64,000 bases of DNA, taken from NCBI RefSeq assembly GCF_006715565.1, contig NZ_VFNL01000001.1, positions 62,001-126,000 on the forward strand. The letters are read 5' to 3'. The DNA is from Microbacterium sp. SLBN-154 (GTDB lineage Bacteria > Actinomycetota > Actinomycetes > Actinomycetales > Microbacteriaceae). Each line of letters starts with the position of its first letter. Within the stretch, counting starts at the first letter, position 1. The notes under the pieces are model-generated. The model searched no databases. It worked only from the letters and a program-made list of their open reading frames with translations, and was not told where the DNA came from. Shown here piece after piece: positions 40,070-46,960 of the stretch. The translations under genes were made by a program, and so were the position numbers.

Positions 40070-40828
40070 GTGGTCCTGAATGCGCTATCGCTGCTCGAAG
40101 GACGACAGATCATCGTCGTTGGTGGAACGGGGAACGTTGGCTTCTTCCTTGTCAAGACCTTCGCATCCGCCGGCGCGAAAGTCGTCGTCACATCTCGCTC
40201 CACCAAGAAGGTGGATCGCCTCAGGGAGCGTCTGGGCCGCGACCTCGCGGGTGGACTGAGCGCCCTTCTGGGCGATTTCGGCACGCCTGAGAGCGCGGCG
40301 GCGCTTCGCGCCCAAATGAGGGCGGCGGCACCCGAAGTCTTCGCAGGAGTCGCAGCGTCCGCTAGCTGGCACCAGGTGCCGTCCATGATCCAGGCTGGCT
40401 TCGCCGACTTCCGACATGTGATCGAGACCCGTCTCTTCGCGCACTATCTCGCGGCGGAGACGATCCTCGGCTTACTGCCCGGGGAGGGCTCTTACGCAAC
40501 GATGAACGGGGACGCGGGGTTTTCGGGTCCGCCGTATCCGGGGACCGGCGCCATTTCCGTGTCGTCTGCTGCGCAGGGGAAGCTCATGGAGGCCTGGGGA
40601 GCGGAAACCGGAGGCTCTCCGCGGGTCAACGACGTCGTGATGATGGCCTCGATCGGCCCCGACGGTGCGCGCCCCGGGTCGCCCCTGACCGGGCCGGAGG
40701 TCGGGGTGTTTGTCGCAGCGCTCGCTTCGCCGCTCGGCGCCTCCGTTCACAATCGCTCCATCCGGCTCCGGTCGCCGCACCAGGTCGAGGCAGCCCTTCG
40801 CGGTGAGTTCGGCGAAAGTGACCGCTGA
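40070..40828 (+). CDS. SDR-like NAD(P)-binding protein lacking the catalytic tyrosine
   Basis: 252 aa from GTG 40070 (GGGAG nine bases upstream). Rossmann motif IIVVGGTGNVGFFLVKTFAS and VVVTSRSTKKVDRLRERLG are clear, but at the YxxxK position the sequence is SSAAQGKLMEAWG: the lysine is present and the tyrosine is replaced. NAG is absent too (GVAASASWHQVPS). It may bind NAD(P) without being a classical dehydrogenase, e.g. act as a reductase of unusual type or an isomerase. First gene of a four-gene operon with amidohydrolase, split-barrel and NTF2 proteins. Confidence 0.78.
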   Translation: MVLNALSLLEGRQIIVVGGTGNVGFFLVKTFASAGAKVVVTSRSTKKVDRLRERLGRDLAGGLSALLGDFGTPESAAALRAQMRAAAPEVFAGVAASASWHQVPSMIQAGFADFRHVIETRLFAHYLAAETILGLLPGEGSYATMNGDAGFSGPPYPGTGAISVSSAAQGKLMEAWGAETGGSPRVNDVVMMASIGPDGARPGSPLTGPEVGVFVAALASPLGASVHNRSIRLRSPHQVEAALRGEFGESDR

Positions 40829-40882
40829 CGCGGACGCGTGCGGCGTATATGTCGGGCAGAGGCACGGAGGAAGAGACTGAGC

Positions 40883-42103
40883 GTGGATGACAGCGCAGCT
40901 ACTTTTCTGACCAACGCGACGATGGCGGACGGAGCCGTCTGCGACGTCGAGATTTGCAATGGTGTGATTGCCGCGGTGCGACCGAACGATGGGCGATCTT
41001 CAAGCGCCGGGCCCACCTCTATCGACCTTTCCGGATACCTGCTCCTTCCGGCCGCCGCAGAACCCCACGCTCACCTCGACAAGGCGCTCACGTGGGACCT
41101 CGTGGGCGCGCCGCCGGGTGATCTGGACTCGGCGATCGAGTCGTATCTCGACTTCGAGCGAGCAGTGACGGAAGAGGAGATCTACGCACGCGCACGGGCC
41201 GCGGCGCTGAAGCTGCTTGCGGCGGGTGTGACTGCCGTGCGGAGCCACGTCAACCTCATGCCTGGCCCGCTCCCCTACCGGGGTGTCGACGCGATGGTTC
41301 GCCTCCGGGCAGATCTCAGCGAGGTTATGGATGTCGAGCTTGTGGCGCTCCCGTACATCGCTGCGGAGACGGACGTGATCGAAGGCGCGCTCGACCGTGG
41401 CCTCGATCTGGTGGGAGGAGCGCCCCACCTCGATTCAGATCCGATCTACGAGACGAATCGGATTCTCGACATCGCTGAGCGGCGAGGGATAGGTGTCGAC
41501 CTCCATGTCGACGAGTCCCTCCATGGCCCGACGACGATGCGAGAGTTCGCCGCCGTGGTCTCGGGCTGGCCCGAGGACCGCTCCCGTACCGCAGGCCACT
41601 GCGTCCGACTCGGCACTCTGCCTCGGAACGAGGCGACGGCCATCGCACAGATGCTCAGCTCGTCGAAGATCGGCGTCGTCACCCTCCCCATCACCAATCT
41701 GTATCTCCAGGGAAGGGAAGCCGAGCACTCCGTTCCCCGCGGGCTCACCGCGCTGCGCACTCTTCTCGACGCCGGCGTCGTGCTGTCGGCGGGCGCCGAC
41801 AACCTGCGAGATCCCTTCAACCCGATGGGGCGAGGAGACCCTCTCGAGACGGCCTCGCTGCTGGTGACCGCTGGGCACCTCCCGGTCGAGACCGCCTGGG
41901 GGCTGGTGTCGGCTGGAGCTCGCCAGGTGATTGGCCTGCCGGCCGCCGGCCCTGTCGTCGGCCTGGCGGCCGATCTCCTCGCCGTCCGTGGGCAGAGCCT
42001 CGCCGAGGTCGTCGCGGAGGCATCGCAAGACCGGATGGTGTTTCGCGCGGGAAAGCTCGTAGCCCGGACGACGCTCCATCGCACAATGGCCGTGGTCTCG
42101 TGA
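40883..42103 (+). CDS. CodA-like amidohydrolase (cytosine deaminase family)
   Basis: 406 aa from GTG 40883 (GGAGGAAGAG upstream). Metal-site motifs of the CodA/AtzC group are intact: EPHAHLDKALTWDL (HxH), GVDLHVDESLHGPTT (His), AGHCVRLG (His) and SAGADNLRDPFNPMGRG (Asp). Members deaminate or dealkylaminate ring-N heterocycles such as cytosine and N-isopropylammelide. Ends with GTGA overlap to the split-barrel gene. Suggests that the pathway processes an N-containing ring. Confidence 0.87.
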   Translation: MDDSAATFLTNATMADGAVCDVEICNGVIAAVRPNDGRSSSAGPTSIDLSGYLLLPAAAEPHAHLDKALTWDLVGAPPGDLDSAIESYLDFERAVTEEEIYARARAAALKLLAAGVTAVRSHVNLMPGPLPYRGVDAMVRLRADLSEVMDVELVALPYIAAETDVIEGALDRGLDLVGGAPHLDSDPIYETNRILDIAERRGIGVDLHVDESLHGPTTMREFAAVVSGWPEDRSRTAGHCVRLGTLPRNEATAIAQMLSSSKIGVVTLPITNLYLQGREAEHSVPRGLTALRTLLDAGVVLSAGADNLRDPFNPMGRGDPLETASLLVTAGHLPVETAWGLVSAGARQVIGLPAAGPVVGLAADLLAVRGQSLAEVVAEASQDRMVFRAGKLVARTTLHRTMAVVS

Positions 42104-42675
42104 ATCAGCGCCTCGTGATCGATCCCCTGCGACTTCTCGGTCGGTGGCTGAACGAGGTCGACCCGCTTCCGCTCATGACTTTGGGCACGATCGGAGTCGA
42201 TGGAACCCCAAACGCGCGCAGCCTTCTCTTGAGCTCGTTCAGCGATGGGCAACTGCGGTTTCATACCGACGTGAGAAGCCGGAAAGTCGCGGAGATGCGC
42301 CGCCACCCGGATGTCTCCCTCACTATCGCGTGGGCTGCGCTCGGTCGTCAGGTCGTGGTACGAGGGCGAGTCGAGGAGGAAGATGCCAGTCGTTCCGCGG
42401 CCGCGTACGCACTGCGCCCCTACTACCTGCAGCTTCTTGCGTGGCAGAACACGCCGCAGGCGGCCGAGCTCCCGCTCGACGCACGTCGCCGCAGCTGGGA
42501 GCAGTTCGCCGACCTTCATCCGCCCGGCTCACTCGCGCCGCCGACGACATGGGCCGGGTTCGGAGTTTCTCCCCGGAAGATCACATTCTGGTTCGCGGAT
42601 GACCAGGGACCGAGCAACCGGCACGAGTACGAGAGGACGGGTGACGCATGGAGCCGGACTTCGCTGCCGGGATAG
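42100..42675 (+). CDS. PdxH-like flavin split-barrel protein
   Basis: 191 aa from GTG 42100. Overall PNPOx shape: LPLMTLGTIGVDGTPNARSL (FMN site), RFHTDVRSRKVAEMRRHPDV, GRQVVVRGRVEEED, and a C-terminal TTWAGFGVSPRKITFWFADD. Differs greatly from the genuine pdxH at 5917: the SRPxGSxxxxxxSxQS segment and RLHDR motif are absent, so it probably oxidises or reduces another metabolite with FMN or F420. Cotranslated with the CodA-like amidohydrolase. Confidence 0.82.
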   Translation: MNQRLVIDPLRLLGRWLNEVDPLPLMTLGTIGVDGTPNARSLLLSSFSDGQLRFHTDVRSRKVAEMRRHPDVSLTIAWAALGRQVVVRGRVEEEDASRSAAAYALRPYYLQLLAWQNTPQAAELPLDARRRSWEQFADLHPPGSLAPPTTWAGFGVSPRKITFWFADDQGPSNRHEYERTGDAWSRTSLPG

Positions 42676-43082
42676 GCAATCATCACGACACTGCGATGGT
42701 CGAAGCGCACATCAGAGCAAAGCTCGCGGGCTTGAGCGAAGCATTCGCCTCCAACGATGTGGAGGCCTACCTCGCCGGCTTTCACGAAGAGGCGACGTTT
42801 CAGTTCCACTACTCGCCTCGACTCGTGGATGGGCGCGACGAGTATCGCCGCCTGTGGCGCGAATGGGAGCAGAACGACGGCTTCAGGATTCTGCGGAGCG
42901 TGACCAGCGACCTGACGATCCGCATCTCATCGTCCGTGTGCGTCGTCGTGCAGAGCCTTGATATGACATACGCGGTGGGTGATCGAGTCATACCAAGTGC
43001 GGAGCGGCAGACACTCGTTTTCGCGCAGGATGCCGGATGGCTGGCGATCCACGAGCACAACTCCCCTCGCCCTGAAGCCTGA
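42648..43082 (+). CDS. NTF2/SnoaL-like protein
   Basis: 144 aa starting inside the preceding gene (28-base overlap). NTF2-fold features: AHIRAKLAGLSEAFASNDVE, FHEEATFQFHYSPRLVDGR, YRRLWREWEQNDGFRILR, and the final strand ETLVFAQDAGWLAIHEHNSP region. Such proteins catalyse hydration, isomerisation or bind substrate in degradation pathways. The last gene of the 40070 operon; the terminator is not obvious. Confidence 0.78.
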   Translation: MEPDFAAGIGNHHDTAMVEAHIRAKLAGLSEAFASNDVEAYLAGFHEEATFQFHYSPRLVDGRDEYRRLWREWEQNDGFRILRSVTSDLTIRISSSVCVVVQSLDMTYAVGDRVIPSAERQTLVFAQDAGWLAIHEHNSPRPEA

Positions 43083-43108
43083 CGCACGGTGGTCGAGCGA
43101 CCGCCGGC

Positions 43109-43894
43109 TCAGCCCGGTGACCGCCCCGCGCGGTCGAAGCGAGCGATCTGCTTCAACGACAGCACAGCGCCGCGGACCGCCTCGTCGAACACGCGGGCGC
43201 CCACTTGAGCAGTCGCGCCCCGCGGGTCGCCGATGACTCCGGAATCGCCGAAGTCGTTGCTCAGCCAGCCGAAGAGAACCGGAGCACCGTGGAACCCGAT
43301 GCGGTCGTACGCGTCGAGATGCTCCGGAACGGATCGCTCGGCGCGAGTCATGTCGACGAGATCCGGCCTGAGGAAGAGCATGAGCGATGTCTCGCTGAAT
43401 CCGCCGTGTATCGGCATGCCGTGCTCGTCGGGACCTTCTCGCCCGTCGCTCGCCGGCACGGGGAAACTCATCAGGAAGGTCTCCAGCCCGAACGCGAGCC
43501 TCAGTTCGCGGAGAGCTACCTGCAGGAGTGCCGCGTTTCCACCGTGCCCGTTGAGGAAGACGAGTTTCCGCGCCGGCGTGGCGGCGACCGACCTGCCCAG
43601 GTCGGTGAGCGTCGCGAGGAGGGCCTCCGTGGAGAGGGTCATCGTCCCGGGCGCCCACAGGTGCTCATTCGACTTCGTGTAGGCCAGCGCAGGAAGCAGC
43701 CAGACATCCACGCCCTCGTCGGCTGCCGCCTCTGCAGCCGCCTCGGCGACGGCGTGCGCCATGAAGTAGTCGGTCCCGAGAGGCAGATGCTCCCCGTGGT
43801 GCTCGATCGCACCGGTCGGGAGCAGGAGGATGGATTCGGCCCCCAGCGCGCGGGCGAGCGAGGGGCCGGGTATCTCCGCGACTCTCCTCGTCAC
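43109..43894 (-). CDS. Creatininase family amidohydrolase
   Basis: 261 aa. Metal-binding motifs of the creatininase/MftE family are all present: LPTGAIEHHGEHLPLGTDYF (E, H, D), KLVFLNGHGGNAALLQ and MPIHGGFSETSLMLFL (H, E). Members hydrolyse cyclic amides (creatinine) or formamides and peptides in redox cofactor synthesis. GTG start overlaps the FAD oxidase stop (GTGA). With the CodA-like enzyme nearby it reinforces the idea of a ring amide substrate. Confidence 0.88.
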   Translation of the reverse strand: MTRRVAEIPGPSLARALGAESILLLPTGAIEHHGEHLPLGTDYFMAHAVAEAAAEAAADEGVDVWLLPALAYTKSNEHLWAPGTMTLSTEALLATLTDLGRSVAATPARKLVFLNGHGGNAALLQVALRELRLAFGLETFLMSFPVPASDGREGPDEHGMPIHGGFSETSLMLFLRPDLVDMTRAERSVPEHLDAYDRIGFHGAPVLFGWLSNDFGDSGVIGDPRGATAQVGARVFDEAVRGAVLSLKQIARFDRAGRSPG

Positions 43895-45231
43895 GTCTGT
43901 TCCCTCTCATCCGCGCCCGCTCGCCGCGAAAGTGTCGGCTGCTCGATCTTTCCGGGGTTCAGGAGCCATCCGGGGTCGGTGACGAGCTTTCGAGAGCGTG
44001 TCCGCTCGACGTTCGAATCCACACGCCACTGATGGGGGTTGTGGGTTGCGACCCCGAGCTCGTTGAGGCGCAGCATCCCTTCGATGACGGCGTCCTCGCT
44101 CTGGTACGGCGCCGCGAGCATCCCGACGGGAGCGCCTCGAAACGCCTCGACGTGCAACGAGCCTCCCGGATACACCGCTTCCACCTCGGAGACGCGATCG
44201 ATGAGGGCATCGCCGCTGACCTCCATATGGAAGTAGGGCACCGGCTGCGCCTTCTGCAGCCACTCCACGGGATGGTTGTAGGACAGCATGCTCGCGCGAA
44301 GCACGGCCTGAGGCCCCTCCTCGACGAGTTCGACTCGGCCCCCGGCGGCGACGACCGCTGCCGATGCGGCGTCGAGAGACCGCGCATCGACGATCGCCCT
44401 CAGACTCGCTCGATCCTCGGGGATTCCCGCGTGGTGCGGCAGAGCCATCGCGAACAAGGGCGGATCCAGCGACCCCAGACGCGGAGTGCGGTCGAGCCGG
44501 GTCAACTCGCCGATGACCGGAAGCGACTCTGCGAAGTCAGGGAAGCTCGCGTACAGCACGCGCCACTGCTGAAGCGGCTCAAGCCTGACCGTCGCGCGGC
44601 AGATGACTCCGACCGTCCCGTAACTGTGCAGGTACGGCGCGACATCCGGTCCTTCGACCCTAGTGAGGGACGACTCACCGTCGGCGTGGACGACGTCGAG
44701 GCCGAGCACGAACCCGGCGTCCGAGATGGACCCATGGGCCACCGACCCCGTCCCTCCGCTGCCGCCGGAGAGGAACCCCCCTACTGTGCTCTGCACCGTC
44801 GACGGGTACAGCATGAGCTGCTGGCCACGGTTCCAGGCGTGGCTCTCCAGTGTGGCAAGCGACGCACCCGCCTCTGCCGTGATGTATCCGTCTCCGATCT
44901 CGAGGATCTTCCGCGCTCGCGAGACATCGATCACCAGGCCACCCGCCATGGGTATGCCCTGCCCGTAGTTCCCTGTGCCCTTGCCGCGCACAGTCACCGG
45001 AACACCGAGCCGTACGGCCGCCGCAACGCAGGTCGCGACCTCCTCTGCGGACGCCGCGTAGACCACTGCGTCGGCGAAGCCCAGCGGAAGCTTGCTCGCG
45101 AGAATCGGGGAGAGCCGTGCGCCGTCCACGGATGCTCGTCGGCGCGTCTCGGGCTCGCGGCTCACATTGCGTTCACCGATGTCGTTCGACAGCTCGGCGA
45201 CGAGTTCATCGATGACGGCAGGCTCGATCAT
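43891..45231 (-). CDS. FAD-binding oxidase/dehydrogenase (GlcD/VAO fold)
   Basis: 446 aa. PCMH-type FAD domain at residues 45-220 (PVTVRGKGTGNYGQGIPMAG, YITAEAGASLATLESHAWNR, GGFLSGGSGGTGSVAHGSIS) and FAD_oxidase_C-like second half ending WLLNPGKIEQP. Oxidises hydroxy or amine groups on small molecules, with O2 or a membrane acceptor. First gene of a two-gene operon with the creatininase-family hydrolase; divergent from the XRE-cupin regulator across a perfect 17-bp palindrome. Confidence 0.88.
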   Translation of the reverse strand: MIEPAVIDELVAELSNDIGERNVSREPETRRRASVDGARLSPILASKLPLGFADAVVYAASAEEVATCVAAAVRLGVPVTVRGKGTGNYGQGIPMAGGLVIDVSRARKILEIGDGYITAEAGASLATLESHAWNRGQQLMLYPSTVQSTVGGFLSGGSGGTGSVAHGSISDAGFVLGLDVVHADGESSLTRVEGPDVAPYLHSYGTVGVICRATVRLEPLQQWRVLYASFPDFAESLPVIGELTRLDRTPRLGSLDPPLFAMALPHHAGIPEDRASLRAIVDARSLDAASAAVVAAGGRVELVEEGPQAVLRASMLSYNHPVEWLQKAQPVPYFHMEVSGDALIDRVSEVEAVYPGGSLHVEAFRGAPVGMLAAPYQSEDAVIEGMLRLNELGVATHNPHQWRVDSNVERTRSRKLVTDPGWLLNPGKIEQPTLSRRAGADEREQT

Positions 45232-45274
45232 GACGCCTCCTCGAGGTCGACCCGCTCCGCAGGGGCGAAGGGAT

Positions 45275-45291
45275 TGTTGATAGTATCAACA
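45275..45291. promoter_or_regulatory. Perfect 17-bp palindrome TGTTGATAGTATCAACA
   Basis: Eight-base arms around a central G, located between the divergent FAD oxidase (start 45231) and XRE-cupin (start 45309) genes. It contains TAGTAT on one strand and TACTAT on the other, so both -10 elements probably lie inside the operator and binding would silence both directions. Confidence 0.7.
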
Positions 45292-45308
45292 TCGACGGTA
45301 GCGGCTCC

Positions 45309-45995
45309 ATGTTTCGGCGGCATGACTTTTCTGAGGTGGGCGTGGGCAGATCACGTACGGACGAGGGGGACACCGGGGCTCGGTCCTCCGTGGTCGGTGC
45401 GCGCATCCGCGAACTGCGCCGATCGCGCGGCCTCACGCTCGTCGAGCTCGCCCGTCGGTCGGCGCTGTCCCACTCGTTCCTCAGTCAGGTCGAGAACGGT
45501 CGCGCCCGGCCCAGTTTCTCGTCGCTCGATCGCATCGCGCGTGCTCTGGGCACCACGCAGGTGGATGTGTTCGCCGCCTTGAACCCTGTGCCGATCGTCT
45601 CCGCCGCACCGGGTGCCCTGATCGTCACTACAGGGATGGAAGGAGACGGCGCCTATCTGGAGGGGGGAGCACGGGTTCTCGTGGAGACTGCCCAGAGCTT
45701 CACGCCCCTCGAGTACCTGGCCGCCAACGAGGACTTCGGAGAGTACTTCATCCACGACGAGGAGGAGTTCTGCTACGTCGTGGACGGCGTGGTCGAGGTC
45801 GACTTCGGCGCGGCGGAACCCGTGGTGATCCCACAAGGCGGCGCCTTCTACTACAGCGGCGGAACCCCGCATCGGTACCGATCGCCGACCGGTGCGCCGT
45901 ATCGCGTGATCGTCGTGAAGCAGCGACTCGCCACCCCATACGACCCGAGTGCGCGCGAAGACGAGATGACGGGCGTCAGCGATGGCCGAGTCTGA
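45309..45995 (+). CDS. XRE family regulator with cupin sensor domain
   Basis: 228 aa. An XRE helix-turn-helix at about residues 30-85 (IRELRRSRGLTLVELARRSA, LSHSFLSQVENGRARPSFSS) is followed by a cupin_2 domain at 110-215 (DFGEYFIHDEEEFCYVVDGV, VVIPQGGAFYYSGGTPHRYR). The His/Glu pattern of the cupin could bind metal and the pathway ligand. Likely repressor acting at the adjacent 17-bp palindrome. The stop overlaps the reductase gene by 14 bases. Confidence 0.9.
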   Translation: MFRRHDFSEVGVGRSRTDEGDTGARSSVVGARIRELRRSRGLTLVELARRSALSHSFLSQVENGRARPSFSSLDRIARALGTTQVDVFAALNPVPIVSAAPGALIVTTGMEGDGAYLEGGARVLVETAQSFTPLEYLAANEDFGEYFIHDEEEFCYVVDGVVEVDFGAAEPVVIPQGGAFYYSGGTPHRYRSPTGAPYRVIVVKQRLATPYDPSAREDEMTGVSDGRV

Positions 45996-46923
45996 CTTCG
46001 TCGAGGCGGTCGTCATCGACAGGAAGCTCGTCGCGGATGAGGTCGCGCGCATCGATCTGAGACTGTCGGGGTATCGAGAACTCGACGCGTGGACCCCCGG
46101 AGCCCACATCGACATCCGCCTCCCGACGGGGGCCGTCCGCCAGTACTCGCTCATCGGGGATGCCTCGGATCTCCCGACGCTCTCTATCGCGGTGCTGCGA
46201 GAGGACTCGGGCCGGGGCGCGTCGCGCTGGCTCCACCAAGAGCTGACCGAGGGACAGGTGCTGAAGGTGCGCGGCCCGTTCAACCACTTCCCACTCGTCC
46301 CCGCGAGTCGCTACACCTTCGTCGCCGGGGGAATCGGCATCACGCCGCTGCTGCCGATGGTCAGGGCGGCCGCCGCGGCCGGACTGCCGTGGCGCGTCCT
46401 GTACGCCGGCCGTTCCCGTTCTCGACTGGCGTTCGTGGAACATCTCACGGCGATGGGCGACGTGACGGTCTTCGCGTCCGACGAGGGCCGGCGCCTCGAC
46501 CTCTCCCGCCTCGCTCCTGCCTCAGGCGAGGCGGTCTACGCGTGCGGACCCGCCCGAATGCTGAACGAGGTCGTGGAGCATGCGCGAACCTGGAACTCAG
46601 CGACTCTCCACCTGGAGAGATTCGAACCCGTCGAAGCGACCCCTCGCGCATTCGAGGGGATATTCCACGTCGATCTCGAGGCCTCGCAGCTCGAACTCGC
46701 CATTCCCCCTGAACGCAGCATTCTCGACGTGGTCGAGGAGGCCGGCGTCTTCGTCCTCTCCTCCTGCCGGGAGGGGACGTGCGGCACCTGTGAGACGTTC
46801 GTTCTGGAGGGGACCGTCGACCATCACGATTCCGTTCTCACGGCCGAACAACGCGCAGCGAACGACCGCATGATGATCTGCGTCTCGCGATCCGCCACGC
46901 CGCGCCTGCGGCTGGATCTGTAG
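45982..46923 (+). CDS. Phthalate dioxygenase reductase-type flavoprotein with C-terminal [2Fe-2S] domain
   Basis: 313 aa, VanB/PDR layout: FMN domain (ELDAWTPGAHIDIRLPTGAV, RQYSLIGDAS), NAD domain (YTFVAGGIGITPLLPMVRAA, YACGPARMLNEVVEHA) and plant-type ferredoxin at the C-terminus with ligands in SSCREGTCGTCETFVLEG and MMICVSRS (C-x4-C-x2-C...C). Transfers electrons from NADH to a Rieske oxygenase or P450. No oxygenase alpha subunit is encoded in the window, so its partner must lie elsewhere or be an unusual enzyme. Confidence 0.92.
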   Translation: MAESDFVEAVVIDRKLVADEVARIDLRLSGYRELDAWTPGAHIDIRLPTGAVRQYSLIGDASDLPTLSIAVLREDSGRGASRWLHQELTEGQVLKVRGPFNHFPLVPASRYTFVAGGIGITPLLPMVRAAAAAGLPWRVLYAGRSRSRLAFVEHLTAMGDVTVFASDEGRRLDLSRLAPASGEAVYACGPARMLNEVVEHARTWNSATLHLERFEPVEATPRAFEGIFHVDLEASQLELAIPPERSILDVVEEAGVFVLSSCREGTCGTCETFVLEGTVDHHDSVLTAEQRAANDRMMICVSRSATPRLRLDL

Positions 46924-46928
46924 ATTGC

Positions 46929-46955
46929 GGTAATACCAGTAAGTCCGGTAGGACT
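46929..46955 (+). promoter_or_regulatory. GntR-type operator before the glycosidase operon
   Basis: GGTAATACC (46929-46937), a perfect dyad of the FadR/GntR GGTnnnACC type, is followed by AGTCC-GGTA-GGACT (46942-46955), a second dyad. They lie within 32 bases of ATG 46961. The GntR-FCD protein at 51225, last gene of this operon, is the natural ligand. Confidence 0.55.
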
Positions 46956-46960
46956 GAATC

